Shown here in pieces: positions 19,904 through 32,643 of a stretch of 41,460 bases of DNA (its first letter is position 1; every line of letters starts with the position of its first letter). The notes beneath the pieces are model-generated. The model had not been told where the DNA came from, ran no database searches, and worked only from the letters and a program-made list of their open reading frames with translations. This stretch comes from Enterovibrio norvegicus FF-33. Its GTDB lineage: Bacteria; Pseudomonadota; Gammaproteobacteria; Enterobacterales; Vibrionaceae. The stretch covers positions 1-41,460 of the forward strand of contig NZ_AJYD02000040.1 of NCBI RefSeq assembly GCF_000286835.2, in the 5' to 3' direction. The position numbers and the translations under genes were made by a program.

Positions 19904-21292
19904 GTGTCATCTTCGCTTTGGTTGCAGTGCCTTCAGCGCCTTCAAGAGGATCTCCCTGCAACAGAATTCAGCATGTGGGTTCGACCGCTTCAGGCGGAGT
20001 TAAATGACAATACCTTGACTTTGTTCGCGCCAAATCGTTTCGTTTTAGATTGGGTTCGCGATAAATACCTGAATAGTATCAATCAGTTATTGAATGAGTT
20101 TTGCGGTAATGACGTGCCCATGCTGCGCTTTGAAGTCGGCAGTAAACCTGTCGCATCCGTGACACGACCGAGTCAGCCTGTTGCCCCCGTGCCAGCTGCA
20201 CCCGTCGCAAGACCTAGCGTAGGCCGTACTTGGGAGCCTGCGCCTTCACCGGTTCAATCTGACGCTAACCATCGCTCAAATGTTAACCCTAAACACAAGT
20301 TCACCAACTTTGTTGAAGGTAAATCTAACCAATTAGCACTGGCGGCAGCTCGCCAAGTGGCTGATAACCCTGGCGCTGCGTACAACCCGCTTTTCCTATA
20401 TGGCGGTACAGGCTTGGGTAAAACGCACTTGTTGCACGCGGTGGGTAATGCCATTAGCGATCGCAAGGCAGATGCACGTGTGGTTTACATGCACTCAGAA
20501 CGTTTTGTTCAAGATATGGTGAAAGCACTACAAAATAATCAGATTGAAGAATTTAAGCGCTACTACCGCAGTGTTGATGCGTTGCTGATTGATGACATCC
20601 AATTTTTTGCCAATAAAGAGCGTTCTCAGGAAGAGTTTTTCCACACCTTTAATGCGCTTCTCGAAGGCAACCAGCAAATCATTCTGACGTCTGATCGTTA
20701 CCCTAAAGAGATCAATGGGGTAGAAGACAGGTTAAAGTCCCGCTTTGGTTGGGGTTTGACCGTTGCGATTGAGCCGCCAGAATTAGAAACACGCGTGGCG
20801 ATTTTGATGAAGAAAGCGGAAGGGCATAACATTCGTCTGCCTGATGAAGTGGCGTTCTTTATTGCCAAACGTCTGCGGTCTAATGTTCGTGAGCTCGAAG
20901 GTGCGCTTAACCGCGTGATAGCGAATGCTAACTTCACCGGTCGTGCCATCACCATTGATTTTGTTCGTGAAGCCCTACGTGATTTGCTGGCTTTGCAAGA
21001 AAAGCTCGTTACCATCGATAATATTCAGAAGACAGTCGCTGAGTATTATAAAATCAAGATGGCGGATTTATTATCCAAACGTCGCAGTCGCTCTGTTGCA
21101 CGTCCTCGTCAGGTCGCGATGGCCTTGTCGAAAGAGCTGACAAACCACAGTCTTCCTGAAATTGGTGATGCATTTGGTGGCCGAGATCATACTACGGTAC
21201 TTCATGCGTGCCGAAAGATTGAACAGCTGCGCGAAGAAAGCCACGATATAAAAGAAGATTACTCAAACTTGATCCGGACTCTGTCGTCTTAA
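19904..21292 (+). CDS. dnaA: Chromosomal replication initiator protein DnaA
   Basis: DnaA binds the origin boxes and unwinds oriC as an ATP-bound filament. The 462-residue protein has domain I (about 1–85, [20 protein letters not shown]), a Pro-rich linker, the AAA+ domain with Walker A GGTGLGKT (about 166–173) and Walker [10 protein letters not shown], and the C-terminal DNA-binding domain with the signature [15 protein letters not shown]. The GTG at 19904 is preferred to the in-frame GTG at 19892 because GGAG lies six bases before it and known Vibrio DnaA begins MSSSLW. It is the first gene of dnaA–dnaN–recF–gyrB. Target boxes are found in oriC and in its own promoter. Confidence 0.98.
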   Translation: MSSSLWLQCLQRLQEDLPATEFSMWVRPLQAELNDNTLTLFAPNRFVLDWVRDKYLNSINQLLNEFCGNDVPMLRFEVGSKPVASVTRPSQPVAPVPAAPVARPSVGRTWEPAPSPVQSDANHRSNVNPKHKFTNFVEGKSNQLALAAARQVADNPGAAYNPLFLYGGTGLGKTHLLHAVGNAISDRKADARVVYMHSERFVQDMVKALQNNQIEEFKRYYRSVDALLIDDIQFFANKERSQEEFFHTFNALLEGNQQIILTSDRYPKEINGVEDRLKSRFGWGLTVAIEPPELETRVAILMKKAEGHNIRLPDEVAFFIAKRLRSNVRELEGALNRVIANANFTGRAITIDFVREALRDLLALQEKLVTIDNIQKTVAEYYKIKMADLLSKRRSRSVARPRQVAMALSKELTNHSLPEIGDAFGGRDHTTVLHACRKIEQLREESHDIKEDYSNLIRTLSS

Positions 21293-21293
21293 T

Positions 21294-22394
21294 ATGAAAT
21301 TTATTATTACTCGTGACCAATTTTTGAAACCCTTGCAACAGGTCTCTGGTGCGCTAGGGGGACGTCCAACGCTGCCGATCCTTGGCAACATTCTATTGAA
21401 AGTACAGTCCGGCCAGTTGTCGATGACTTGTACTGATTTGGAAGTAGAATTGATTGCTGCGATTTCGCTAGATGGCGAATCAGAAGATGGTGCAGTGACA
21501 GTACCTTCCCGTAAGTTCCTCGACATCTGTCGCGGCTTACCAGATAGCGCGCCGATTAACTTCTTGGTGGAAGGTGACCGCGCTGTTATCCGTTCAGGGC
21601 GCAGTCGTTTTACTTTATCAACCCTACCTGCCTCTGATTTCCCTAACATTGAAGATTGGCAGAGCAGTGTCGAATTCACTGTTGAGCAAGGCAAGTTGCG
21701 TCAGTTGATTGAAAGCACCTCGTTTTCCATGGCTAATCAGGATGTACGTTACTTCCTAAACGGCATGTTATTGGAAACGGATGGCACAACATTGCGCTCA
21801 GTCGCGACAGATGGTCACCGTATGGCTGTCGGTATCACTGCACTGGAAAGCGAGCTCGAAAATCAGCAAGTTATTGTCCCTCGTAAAGGGGTGACAGAGT
21901 TGATGCGTCTTCTTGATCAGCCGGAAGCGCCCGTTACCATCCAGATTGGTAGTGCAAACATTCGTGCTCAGGTGAATCAGTTTATCTTCACCTCTAAGTT
22001 GGTTGATGGCCGTTTCCCTGATTACAGACGCGTGTTGCCGCAATCATCAAACAAAACGATGGAAGCGGATTGTGACGAACTACGTCAAGCGCTGTCTCGT
22101 GCCGCCATTTTGTCGAATGAGAAATTTCGAGGTGTTCGTCTTAATTTAAGTAACGGGCAACTACGCATTTCTGCGCATAACCCTGAGCAGGAAGAAGCGG
22201 AAGAGTTCGTGGATGTGAATTACCAGGGCGACGATCTCGAGATCGGCTTTAACGTTAGTTATGTGATTGATGTACTCAACACGCTGAAGTGCGAGCAAGT
22301 GCGTTTCTCAATGACAGATGGAACCGCGAGTACGCTGGTTGAAGATGCTAGCCGTGATGATGCCATGTACGTGGTGATGCCGATCCGTCTTTAA
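21294..22394 (+). CDS. dnaN: DNA polymerase III beta sliding clamp
   Basis: The beta clamp is the ring that tethers DNA polymerase III to DNA. The 366-residue protein equals the E. coli length and consists of three similar clamp domains; recognisable parts are [26 protein letters not shown] and the C-terminal MYVVMPIRL, which forms part of the peptide-binding pocket. The ATG is one base after the dnaA stop, so translation is probably coupled. Confidence 0.99.
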   Translation: MKFIITRDQFLKPLQQVSGALGGRPTLPILGNILLKVQSGQLSMTCTDLEVELIAAISLDGESEDGAVTVPSRKFLDICRGLPDSAPINFLVEGDRAVIRSGRSRFTLSTLPASDFPNIEDWQSSVEFTVEQGKLRQLIESTSFSMANQDVRYFLNGMLLETDGTTLRSVATDGHRMAVGITALESELENQQVIVPRKGVTELMRLLDQPEAPVTIQIGSANIRAQVNQFIFTSKLVDGRFPDYRRVLPQSSNKTMEADCDELRQALSRAAILSNEKFRGVRLNLSNGQLRISAHNPEQEEAEEFVDVNYQGDDLEIGFNVSYVIDVLNTLKCEQVRFSMTDGTASTLVEDASRDDAMYVVMPIRL

Positions 22395-22395
22395 T

Positions 22396-25915
<3,520 letters not shown>

Positions 25916-25946
25916 ACACGTCGAGCTACGTAAAATCTGAGTACCT

Positions 25947-25972
25947 AACGCTGCTTATGCGGCGTTTTTTTT
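25947..25972 (+). terminator. Terminator of the dnaA–gyrB operon
   Basis: An 8-bp stem with one G·T pair (AACGCTGC 25947–25954, GCGGCGTT 25959–25966; loop TTAT) runs into eight T residues, 31 bases after the gyrB stop. From here to the terminator at 26203 no gene, promoter or repeat could be supported. Confidence 0.85.
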
Positions 25973-26202
25973 GCGTAGCGTTATGTGGTGATGCAAGTAC
26001 ATGAAAAATATAGATATAACTTCATTCTGAATGTTTGGACATCTACATTCGAGTGAAATTGTGTAAGAAAGGCATCTTCTATCACTTCATGATATTTATA
26101 TTCTAATCGTGTTTTGGCTAAATGATTGATGAGACTTGATGGGGGTTCTGTGTTCATCGATGTTTCATTGAGCGAGGGCCAAAGATAGACAGGGTTTGAA
26201 AC

Positions 26203-26230
26203 AATAAAATGCCCGCACGATTGGCGGGCT
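26203..26230 (-). terminator. Terminator of avtA
   Basis: On the minus strand a stem GCCCGC/GCGGGC (26211–26216 with 26224–26229) is followed by ATTTTATT. It lies about 67 bases beyond the avtA stop, on the far side of the parS site at 26271. Confidence 0.65.
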
Positions 26231-26270
26231 ATGTATTCAGAACATCTGATGGTATCAATTGAAGATTAAT

Positions 26271-26286
26271 TGTTCCACGTGAAACA
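26271..26286. promoter_or_regulatory. parS site
   Basis: TGTTCCACGTGAAACA is a full 16-base match to the conserved chromosomal parS pattern TGTTNCACGTGAAACA bound by ParB. It lies in the non-coding gap between gyrB and avtA, about 12.6 kb from oriC, with the parAB genes 15.5 kb away. Confidence 0.92.
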
Positions 26287-26296
26287 TCACCTTGGG

Positions 26297-27547
26297 TTAG
26301 GATTCGCTATATGCTTTTTCAATCTCTTCTTTTAGGATTTCTACCCCACGCTGTATCTTCTCATCATCCTGAACATAGTTCATTCGCAAGCACTCGTGAG
26401 TATGGCTCCAATCAATTTCTGATCCGATAAAGAAGTATTCCCCAGGTACAATAAGTAAGCCACGTTCCTTTAATCGGCGATACAATTCTTTGGTTGTGAT
26501 TGGTAAACCTTCAAACCATAGCCATAGGAAAATCGCGCCTTCGGGTTTATGAATTTTGAACCTTGGGTCGGGTATTGCTTGTTGAAGTAGTTCGATACTT
26601 CTCAATGCTTTTGCATGATAGAAGGGCTTTATTACATCCTTACTCAGACGCAGTAGATCACCAGACTTGATCATTTCTAGTGCGAGTGCTGGGCCAACAC
26701 CACACGGAGATAGGCTCACAATACCATTGATGTTGGTTAATGCTGTGATGGTCTCTTCGTTCGCGATGATGATGCCACAACGCACACCGGGCAGTCCGAG
26801 TTTAGATAGGCTTGAGCATAATATGGTGTTGTCATTCCAAAACGGCTTAACATCTTCAAAGATGATGTTTGGGAAAGGAACACCATAAGCATTGTCGATG
26901 ATAAGCGGAATGTTGTGCTTACGGGCAAGCTTATCAAGCTCTTCTATTTCTTCGTCTGTGAGCACGTTTCCTGTTGGATTCGTTGGACGTGAGGCGCATA
27001 TCGCACTGATCGAATCATCGATCTCAAGTGCTGAAAAATCGACATGGTACTTAAACTGGCGATTGTCTAGGTACTCGATAGTCGGTTTTAGGCTCGTAAA
27101 AATATCAGGGTCTAAACCAGCATCGGCATAGCCAATATATTCAGGTGTCAGAGGCAGAAGTATCTTCTTAAAGCTACCATCATCATATTTACCACCGAAC
27201 AGATTGAACAAGTAGAAAAATGCACACTGGCTGCCGTTAGTGAGCATGATATTTTTGCTGCTTATCTGCCAACCAAACGTCTTATTGAGAAGCTCAGCCA
27301 GCGCTGCGATAAACTCAGTCTTTCCCTGCGGGCCATCATAATTAGAGAGGGCAGCAACAAGCGACCCATCTTCTAGCATTTTTTGGCTGAGTTGTTCGAA
27401 ATGCTCAATCATCTCAGGAATAGCGGCTGGGTTTCCGCCACCTAGCATAATGGCATCAGGGTTTCTTAGGCCGTCGTTCAGGTCATCCATCAACTGGGTT
27501 ATACCTGAGTGTTGGGAAAATTTTGTCCCGAAAGTTGAAAACTGCAT
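26297..27547 (-). CDS. avtA: Valine–pyruvate aminotransferase
   Basis: AvtA (transaminase C) interconverts valine and pyruvate with 2-oxoisovalerate and alanine, using pyridoxal phosphate. The 416-residue protein has the family start HSGITQLMDDLNDGLRNPDAIMLGGGNPA (from residue 13), NYDGPQGKTE, the cofactor-contact segment ASRPTNPTGN (about 193–202), IDNAYGVPFP, and the Schiff-base lysine in CSSLSKLGLPGVRCG (about 246–260). It is a fold-type I aminotransferase and resembles E. coli AvtA across its whole length. It is a single gene between two parS sites, transcribed toward the origin. Confidence 0.93.
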   Translation of the reverse strand: MQFSTFGTKFSQHSGITQLMDDLNDGLRNPDAIMLGGGNPAAIPEMIEHFEQLSQKMLEDGSLVAALSNYDGPQGKTEFIAALAELLNKTFGWQISSKNIMLTNGSQCAFFYLFNLFGGKYDDGSFKKILLPLTPEYIGYADAGLDPDIFTSLKPTIEYLDNRQFKYHVDFSALEIDDSISAICASRPTNPTGNVLTDEEIEELDKLARKHNIPLIIDNAYGVPFPNIIFEDVKPFWNDNTILCSSLSKLGLPGVRCGIIIANEETITALTNINGIVSLSPCGVGPALALEMIKSGDLLRLSKDVIKPFYHAKALRSIELLQQAIPDPRFKIHKPEGAIFLWLWFEGLPITTKELYRRLKERGLLIVPGEYFFIGSEIDWSHTHECLRMNYVQDDEKIQRGVEILKEEIEKAYSES

Positions 27548-27701
27548 ACCTGTAAGACCTTTCGTTATATCAATTCAATCCTTGTGTTATAGCAGTCAAC
27601 ATACAGTAATCAGTGCACAAAATGAACGTGCAAATTTGGCTGAGTTTTATCGAGGATATGAAGCGATGAGTATCATTCGGCCGTGGACTTCTCGGTGGTA
27701 A

Positions 27702-27717
27702 TGTTTCACGTGGAACA
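27702..27717. promoter_or_regulatory. parS site
   Basis: TGTTTCACGTGGAACA is a perfect 16-base inverted palindrome of the parS family (the reverse complement is TGTTCCACGTGAAACA, identical to the site at 26271). It lies between avtA and glyS, 1.43 kb from the first site, giving a pair in opposite orientation. Confidence 0.93.
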
Positions 27718-27754
27718 TTGAATGTGAAACGAAAGTGTTGATGTGCGATAGATA

Positions 27755-27780
27755 GAAAAAAGCCCCGCGAGAGCGGGGCT
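27755..27780 (-). terminator. Terminator of glyQS
   Basis: On the minus strand AGCCCCGC (27761–27768) pairs with GCGGGGCT (27773–27780) around a four-base loop and is followed by a run of T (27756–27760 reversed). It lies about 54 bases after the glyS stop codon. Confidence 0.85.
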
Positions 27781-27833
27781 AGATTAGCGTATTAAATCGA
27801 CTAACTTGTGCAGCGACTTAATCTGTTTTTCGT

Positions 27834-29915
27834 CTATTTCTGCAGTAAAGAGATGTCAGCAACATTCATAAATTGACTACGTAAGGTACTTAGCAAAGCA
27901 AGACGGTTCGCTTTAAGCGCTTCATCTTCTGCCATTACCATCACGTTATCAAAGAAGTTATCGACAGGCTCGCGAAGGTCAGCCAATTGTGTCAGCGCCG
28001 TTTGGTAGTCACCAGCAGCAAACATCGGCGCTAGGTCGTTAACCAATGCAGTGACTTTTTCAGCCAATGCCTTCTCTGCATCTTCTACTAGAAGGTTTGC
28101 ATTGATAGACGCGGGTAGCTCACCGTCAAATTTCGCGAGGATGTTACCAACACGCTTGTTTGCAGCAGCCAAAGACTCAGCAGCTTCCAGTGAACGGAAG
28201 TGAGTCACGGCCTTAACGCGCTGGTCAAAGTCAGCCGGTTGCGTTGGGCGTCTAGCAAGAACAGCTTGAATTACATCAACGCTATGACCTTCATCTTGAT
28301 ACCAGGCGCGGAAACGACCCAGCATGAAGTCGATAACCTCAGACTCAACGTTGTCGTTAGTCAGGCGGGTGCTTCCGTCTTCTTTTTCAAAAAGAGACTT
28401 TGCTTTCGCCACAAGGTCGACCAGATCGAGACCGTAACCGTACTCAACGATAATACGAAGCACACCCAGTGAAGCACGGCGAAGTGCAAACGGGTCAGAT
28501 CCTTTAGGCGCTTGTCCAATACCGAAAATACCAACAAGGGTATCAAGCTTATCTGCCATAGATACTGCGGCAGACACACCATCGCTTGGCAGATCATCGC
28601 CAGCAAAACGCGGCATGTATTGCTCGTTCAGCGCAACTGCAACTTCTTCAGCTTCACCGTCATGACGCGCATAGTGCATACCCATCACGCCTTGTGTCTC
28701 GGTAAACTCAAAGACCATTGAGGTCATCAAGTCACACTTAGACAGCAGGCCTGCGCGCTGCGCTTTTTCGACATCGGCGCCAATCTTGTCAGCGATGTAG
28801 CCAGCAAGCTCAGTGATGCGGTCAGTCTTGTCTTTAATGGTACCAAGCTGCTTCTGGAAAATAGCGGTTTCCAGTTGTGGCAGGCGATCAATCAAAGGGC
28901 GTTTGCGGTCAGTATTAAAGAAGAATTCTGCGTCAGCGAGGCGAGGGCGAACGACTTTCTCATTACCTTCGATAACATGACGAGGTTCTTTCGATTCGAT
29001 GTTTGAGACGAAGATAAAGTTCGGCAGCAGTTGCTTGTCTTCGCTATAAACAGGGAAGTACTTCTGATCGCCTTTCATGGTGTAAACCAATGCTTCAGCT
29101 GGAACCTTCAAAAATTCTTCTTCGAAGGTTGCAGTCAGCACTACTGGCCACTCAACCAAGGAGGTGACTTCTTCGACCAAGTCATCTTCGAGGTCGGCGA
29201 TACCACCCACTAATTCTGCGGCTTTCTTTGCATCGGCAATGATGATGGCTTTACGTTTGTCGTAGTCCGCCATGACTTTACCGCGCGTCTCCAAAATCTC
29301 TGGGTACTGATCGGCATTGTCGATGGTGAACTCCGCTTCACCCATAAAACGGTGACCGCGGATAGTGCGGCTCGACGCCACTCCCATAATGCTGCCTTCG
29401 ATCAATTCGTTGTCGAGCAGAATGGTTAGGGTTTTAACCGGACGGATGAACTGGGTGTCTTTGTCACCCCAACGCATTGGCTTGGCGATAGGCAGGTTAG
29501 CCAGTGCCTTATCAGCCAGTGCTACCACGATAGATTTAGTGTCTTGGCCTTTCACGTCTTGTTTGAACAGCAGCCATTCGCCTTTGTCAGTTTTCAGACG
29601 TTCGGCTTGGTCAGCGGTAATTCCACAACCACGCGCCCAGCCTTGAGCGGCTTTGGTCGCGTTTCCTTCGGCATCGAATGCCGCAGAAACGGCAGGGCCA
29701 CGCTTTTCAACTTGCTTGTCAGCTTGTTGCTCAGCCAGCGCTGCCACTTTCAATGCCAAGCGGCGAGGAGAGGCAAACCACGTAACGCCTTCGTGCGTCA
29801 GTTCAGCGTCTTTAAGCTCTTGCTCAAAATTCGCTGCAAAGGCTTCTGCCAGTGTACGAAGTTGTGTTGGTGGTAACTCTTCAGTACCTAACTCAATCAG
29901 GAAATTCTTTGCCAT
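27834..29915 (-). CDS. glyS: Glycyl-tRNA synthetase beta subunit
   Basis: GlyS supplies the tRNA-binding beta subunit of the bacterial alpha2beta2 glycyl-tRNA synthetase. The 693-residue protein starts [19 protein letters not shown], with the conserved [19 protein letters not shown] and [20 protein letters not shown] segments, an HD-type region and a C-terminal anticodon-binding domain. The ATG at 29915 is chosen because GAGGAGA precedes it; an upstream ATG at 29930 is actually within that ribosome-binding region. It starts one base after the glyQ stop codon. Confidence 0.98.
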   Translation of the reverse strand: MAKNFLIELGTEELPPTQLRTLAEAFAANFEQELKDAELTHEGVTWFASPRRLALKVAALAEQQADKQVEKRGPAVSAAFDAEGNATKAAQGWARGCGITADQAERLKTDKGEWLLFKQDVKGQDTKSIVVALADKALANLPIAKPMRWGDKDTQFIRPVKTLTILLDNELIEGSIMGVASSRTIRGHRFMGEAEFTIDNADQYPEILETRGKVMADYDKRKAIIIADAKKAAELVGGIADLEDDLVEEVTSLVEWPVVLTATFEEEFLKVPAEALVYTMKGDQKYFPVYSEDKQLLPNFIFVSNIESKEPRHVIEGNEKVVRPRLADAEFFFNTDRKRPLIDRLPQLETAIFQKQLGTIKDKTDRITELAGYIADKIGADVEKAQRAGLLSKCDLMTSMVFEFTETQGVMGMHYARHDGEAEEVAVALNEQYMPRFAGDDLPSDGVSAAVSMADKLDTLVGIFGIGQAPKGSDPFALRRASLGVLRIIVEYGYGLDLVDLVAKAKSLFEKEDGSTRLTNDNVESEVIDFMLGRFRAWYQDEGHSVDVIQAVLARRPTQPADFDQRVKAVTHFRSLEAAESLAAANKRVGNILAKFDGELPASINANLLVEDAEKALAEKVTALVNDLAPMFAAGDYQTALTQLADLREPVDNFFDNVMVMAEDEALKANRLALLSTLRSQFMNVADISLLQK

Positions 29916-29916
29916 T

Positions 29917-30834
29917 TTACTTCTCCTCATCCTTTTTCAGCATCGGGAAGCCAAGCGCTTCACGAGAGGCGTAATACGCTTCAGCAACAGCTTTAGTCAG
30001 GTTGCGAATTCGTAGGATGTAACGCTGACGCTCAGTCACCGAGATGGCCTTGCGTGCGTCGAGAAGGTTGAATGCATGACCCGCTTTTAGAATGCGCTCA
30101 TAGGCAGGAAGCGGCAGTGGCTTCTCAAGCTCAAGCAGGGTTTTACATTCTTTTTCGCACTGGTCGAAGTAAATGAACAGGAAGTCCACATCAGCGTGTT
30201 CAAAGTTATACGTCGATTGTTCAACTTCATTTTGATGGAAGATGTCGCCATACGTGACTTTGCCAAATGGGCCATCTGTCCAAATCAGATCGTAGACAGA
30301 ATCTACATCTTGAATGTACATCGCCAAACGCTCTATGCCGTAGGTGATTTCACCTGTAACAGGCTTACACTCTAGGCCGCCAACTTGTTGGAAGTAAGTA
30401 AACTGTGTCACTTCCATGCCGTTCAGCCACACTTCCCAACCAAGACCCCAGGCACCCAATGTCGGGTTTTCCCAGTTGTCTTCTACGAAGCGGATATCAT
30501 GTACTTCTGGATCAATGCCCAAAACACGTAACGAACCCAAGTACAGCTCCTGAATATTGTCAGGAGACGGCTTCATGATGGTTTGGAACTGATAATAGTG
30601 TTGCAGACGGTTAGGGTTTTCACCGTAACGGCCATCAGTCGGACGACGTGAAGGTTGAACATAGGCTGCTGCAATTGGCTCGGGGCCGATAGCACGCAGA
30701 CAAGTCATTGGATGAGAGGTGCCAGCACCTACCTCCATGTCGAGAGGTTGTACGATAGTACAACCTTGTTGGGCCCAGTAATCCTGCAGCGCGAGGATCA
30801 TGCCCTGAAAAGTTTTAACGTCGAATTTATGCAT
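29917..30834 (-). CDS. glyQ: Glycyl-tRNA synthetase alpha subunit
   Basis: GlyQ is the catalytic class II subunit that activates glycine. The 305-residue protein begins [20 protein letters not shown], followed by [41 protein letters not shown] (motif 2 region), [12 protein letters not shown] and the motif 3-type segment [11 protein letters not shown]. The ATG at 30834 matches the family start; a start 14 codons earlier would add unrelated residues. No strong ribosome-binding site is visible. A TATAAT on the minus strand at 30880–30885 is the likely promoter -10. Confidence 0.97.
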   Translation of the reverse strand: MHKFDVKTFQGMILALQDYWAQQGCTIVQPLDMEVGAGTSHPMTCLRAIGPEPIAAAYVQPSRRPTDGRYGENPNRLQHYYQFQTIMKPSPDNIQELYLGSLRVLGIDPEVHDIRFVEDNWENPTLGAWGLGWEVWLNGMEVTQFTYFQQVGGLECKPVTGEITYGIERLAMYIQDVDSVYDLIWTDGPFGKVTYGDIFHQNEVEQSTYNFEHADVDFLFIYFDQCEKECKTLLELEKPLPLPAYERILKAGHAFNLLDARKAISVTERQRYILRIRNLTKAVAEAYYASREALGFPMLKKDEEK

Positions 30835-30879
30835 CGTCAGGTTCGCGCGGTTATGTAAATGAATGGAAAATAACACGAG

Positions 30880-30885
30880 ATTATA
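30880..30885 (-). promoter_or_regulatory. Probable -10 of the glyQS promoter
   Basis: TATAAT on the minus strand lies 46 bases upstream of the glyQ start. The -35 region (about 30903–30908, TACTTA) is weak. Confidence 0.45.
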
Positions 30886-30980
30886 ACGCGCTAAACGAGG
30901 GATAAGTAGCGCTGATGGCGGTTTTTTGTCCGTCTAACGTTATAGGAGCGACGGAACTCGAAAGGGAGAAATTTAGGGCA

Positions 30981-31010
30981 TTGAGTTTTTGAATGATTTG
31001 ACGATAGAAT
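30981..31010 (+). promoter_or_regulatory. Promoter of the riboswitch–mneA transcript
   Basis: TTGAGT (-35, 30981–30986), an 18-bp spacer and TAGAAT (-10, 31005–31010) would start transcription about 31017, a few bases before the conserved riboswitch sequence. Confidence 0.65.
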
Positions 31011-31016
31011 GCGCGC

Positions 31017-31126
31017 GCTCTTGGGGAGTAGTCTCTCGCGCCAGCGAGGCCATTATCAACATATTTGAAGCCCATCTTCATGGTAATGGCGACATACGAC
31101 AACGTAGGTTTGACGAGACCAATGAC
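31017..31126 (+). ncRNA. yybP-ykoY family (manganese-sensing) riboswitch
   Basis: The family hallmark GGGGAGTAG is at 31023–31031. It is followed by a hairpin CTCGC/GCGAG, then a longer arm GCCATTA/TAATGGC (31049–31055 with 31084–31090), a CAACAT element, a small hairpin TACG/CGTA (31095–31104 region), and the closing part TTTGACGAGACC (31109–31120), which pairs back to the 5' side through GTCTC and TTGG. This family senses Mn2+ and typically precedes exporter genes; the next gene is a TMEM165-type manganese exporter, which strongly supports the call. The arms were paired by eye. Confidence 0.85.
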
Positions 31127-31143
31127 ACATCACACGAACCGGG

Positions 31144-31193
31144 CGGGGCGTGAGATCTGTCATGGTTATCGATAATAAACCCTGCCCCGGAAG
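31144..31193 (+). promoter_or_regulatory. Expression-platform hairpin of the riboswitch
   Basis: CGGGGCG (31144–31150) can pair with TGCCCCG (31183–31189), and the 3' arm runs into the Shine-Dalgarno sequence GGAAG (31189–31193) ahead of the ATG at 31199. The hairpin could block ribosome binding, with release when manganese is bound. The direction of switching is inferred. No T-run follows, so control by translation is more likely than by termination. Confidence 0.5.
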
Positions 31194-31198
31194 ACAGT

Positions 31199-31756
31199 AT
31201 GAGCGTTCTAGCAATCTCTATCACCACTGTCGCATTGGCGGAAATTGGTGATAAAACACAACTCCTTTCACTGCTATTAGCAAGCCGTTACCGTAAACCT
31301 GTACCTATCATTCTTGCCATTTTGTTTGCCACCTTGTTGAACCACGCCATAGCCGCTTGGTTAGGTGTTGTTGTGGCAGACTATTTAACGCCGGACGTAT
31401 TGCGTTGGGTGCTGATCGCGAGTTTTGCGGTAATGGCACTTTGGATTTTGATCCCGGATAAACTGGATGATGATGAAAACCCATCCAGTAGGGGTCCGTT
31501 TGTGGCCAGCTTTATTGCTTTTTTTATCGCTGAAATTGGTGACAAAACCCAGGTGGTGACCACAGTGTTAGGGGCACAAAATAGCGATGCGCTGACAATG
31601 GTGGTGATTGGTACAACTCTCGGAATGTTACTGGCTAATGTGCCAGTCGTGCTTCTGGGTAAAAAAGCCGCCAATGCATTGCCACTAAATGTCGTACGGT
31701 ATGTTACGGCGGGTCTGTTTGCTGTGCTTGCAATAACCACATACGCAATGGGGTAG
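31199..31756 (+). CDS. mneA: TMEM165/UPF0016 family manganese exporter
   Basis: The 185-residue inner-membrane protein has about six helices in two similar halves, each carrying the family motif: AEIGDKTQLL (Glu15, Asp18) and AEIGDKTQVV (Glu112, Asp115), the acidic residues thought to bind the transported cation. The central loop (about 86–100, DKLDDDENPSSRGP) is acidic. Vibrio cholerae MneA, a member of this family, exports Mn2+ and protects against excess manganese. The yybP-ykoY riboswitch directly upstream supports the same role here. It has a TMEM165 fold unlike the MntP fold used by E. coli. Confidence 0.92.
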   Translation: MSVLAISITTVALAEIGDKTQLLSLLLASRYRKPVPIILAILFATLLNHAIAAWLGVVVADYLTPDVLRWVLIASFAVMALWILIPDKLDDDENPSSRGPFVASFIAFFIAEIGDKTQVVTTVLGAQNSDALTMVVIGTTLGMLLANVPVVLLGKKAANALPLNVVRYVTAGLFAVLAITTYAMG

Positions 31757-31853
31757 ACACAGAACAGTAATGGAATATGTGAGTCTTTCGACAATCAAAT
31801 TGCATGTTTAATGGTAATTTGAAACAGGTTAAATGGTGATTGAGGAGCATGTT

Positions 31854-32117
31854 ATGGACAGGTTTCAAGTGATCAGCCCCAAAAGCCAGTTATGGCTGTT
31901 TCACGTTGCATTAGTCTTGAATATCCTGGGTATGGTTTTAACAGACATGTGGCTACCCATGGTTGTTGGTGCCATAGTAACCACTTACTTATCGGTTGAT
32001 GCAATGATACGTGTTCGCTATGTGTTTCCCTTGAAAAAGGCGATTCGAGAGCTCGAACATGAGAACGCCTTGTTAAGGCAAAAAATCAGCGATGTTCAAC
32101 AGACGCCACCCTACTGA
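31854..32117 (+). CDS. Small two-helix membrane protein of unknown function
   Basis: The predicted product has 87 residues. Residues about 12–33 (LWLFHVALVLNILGMVLTDM) and 34–53 (LPMVVGAIVTTYLSVDAM) look like two membrane helices joined by a short turn, followed by a charged helix with a heptad-like pattern (LKKAIRELEHENALLRQKI, about 60–78) that could form a coiled coil. The ATG at 31854 is chosen for the GAGGAG six bases before it; an ATG seven codons earlier has no such site. It starts 97 bases after mneA and ends at a bidirectional terminator. I do not recognise a family. Confidence 0.72.
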   Translation: MDRFQVISPKSQLWLFHVALVLNILGMVLTDMWLPMVVGAIVTTYLSVDAMIRVRYVFPLKKAIRELEHENALLRQKISDVQQTPPY

Positions 32118-32124
32118 CAAACAG

Positions 32125-32153
32125 AAAAAAGGCAGCCAATGGCTGCCTTTTTT
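32125..32153. terminator. Bidirectional terminator between the small membrane protein gene and tusA
   Basis: GGCAGCC (32131–32137) and GGCTGCC (32141–32147) form a stem with a three-base loop, flanked by six A on one side and six T on the other, so it can terminate from both directions. The genes on each side converge on it. Confidence 0.9.
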
Positions 32154-32174
32154 ATGGGCGTTTCGTGATATTTG

Positions 32175-32420
32175 CTACAAACCTTTGCGGATCAGATATC
32201 GGTAAGGGAGCGTATCTGATTCTTGTGCAATCAGTGTGTGATCCATAAAGCGACAAAAGCTTGGGATATCACGAGTGGTAGACGGGTCATCTGCGGTCAC
32301 CAGCAACGTTTCACCGTCAGACATATTACGGATTGTCTTCCTGACCATCATGACAGGTTCAGGACAGCGCAGACCTTCTGCGTCTAAAAGGTGATCCGGA
32401 CTTCCAAATTCTGAATTCAT
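32175..32420 (-). CDS. tusA: Sulfur carrier protein TusA
   Basis: TusA accepts sulfur from IscS and passes it along the Tus relay for 2-thiolation of wobble uridine in Lys, Glu and Gln tRNAs. The 81-residue protein has the family motif [14 protein letters not shown] with the sulfur-carrying Cys19 and the C-terminal [10 protein letters not shown]. Length equals E. coli TusA. Thiolation acts on the same wobble base that MnmE–MnmG modify, genes also present here. It is a single gene. Confidence 0.97.
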   Translation of the reverse strand: MNSEFGSPDHLLDAEGLRCPEPVMMVRKTIRNMSDGETLLVTADDPSTTRDIPSFCRFMDHTLIAQESDTLPYRYLIRKGL

Positions 32421-32485
32421 TTTCTCGCGTCACACAAAAAACATCGACCTGATCATACTTATGAAGAACAAATAATCAACAGGGC

Positions 32486-32643
32486 TTGGAATTGTAAAAA
32501 ACCTGTGTAGATTAATTAACAAGTTGTTAACGAAGGTGCTCGATATTACTGAGCAAAGCGAAGCAGCTTGGCTAACTCACTCATCGACTACACTCACTAC
32601 CCAGTTTTCTTGGGCTTCCCCGCTTTAATGCGGGATTTTTTTA
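32486..32643 (+). ncRNA. Candidate small RNA with its own promoter and terminator
   Basis: The 395-bp spacer between tusA and the LysR gene ends a non-coding stretch with a clear terminator, CCCGC (32619–32623) / GCGGG (32630–32634) plus ATTTTTTTA. Upstream are TTGGAA (32486–32491) and TAGATT (32508–32513) as a weak promoter, a 15-base palindrome TTAACAAGTTGTTAA (32516–32530), and hairpins GCTC/GAGC and CCCA/TGGG (about 32601–32614). No protein-coding frame covers it. A transcript of roughly 120 bases is inferred; it matches no sRNA that I recognise. Confidence 0.35.

Noticed and set aside
30881-31102. A 73-codon minus-strand reading frame between glyQ and mneA
   Set aside because: It runs antisense through the promoter and the conserved riboswitch of mneA and contains the glyQS -10 region; its translation resembles no known protein.
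31897-31912. TGTTTCACGTTGCATT as another parS site
   Set aside because: Only the left half matches; the right arm is lost, and it lies within the coding part of the small membrane protein.
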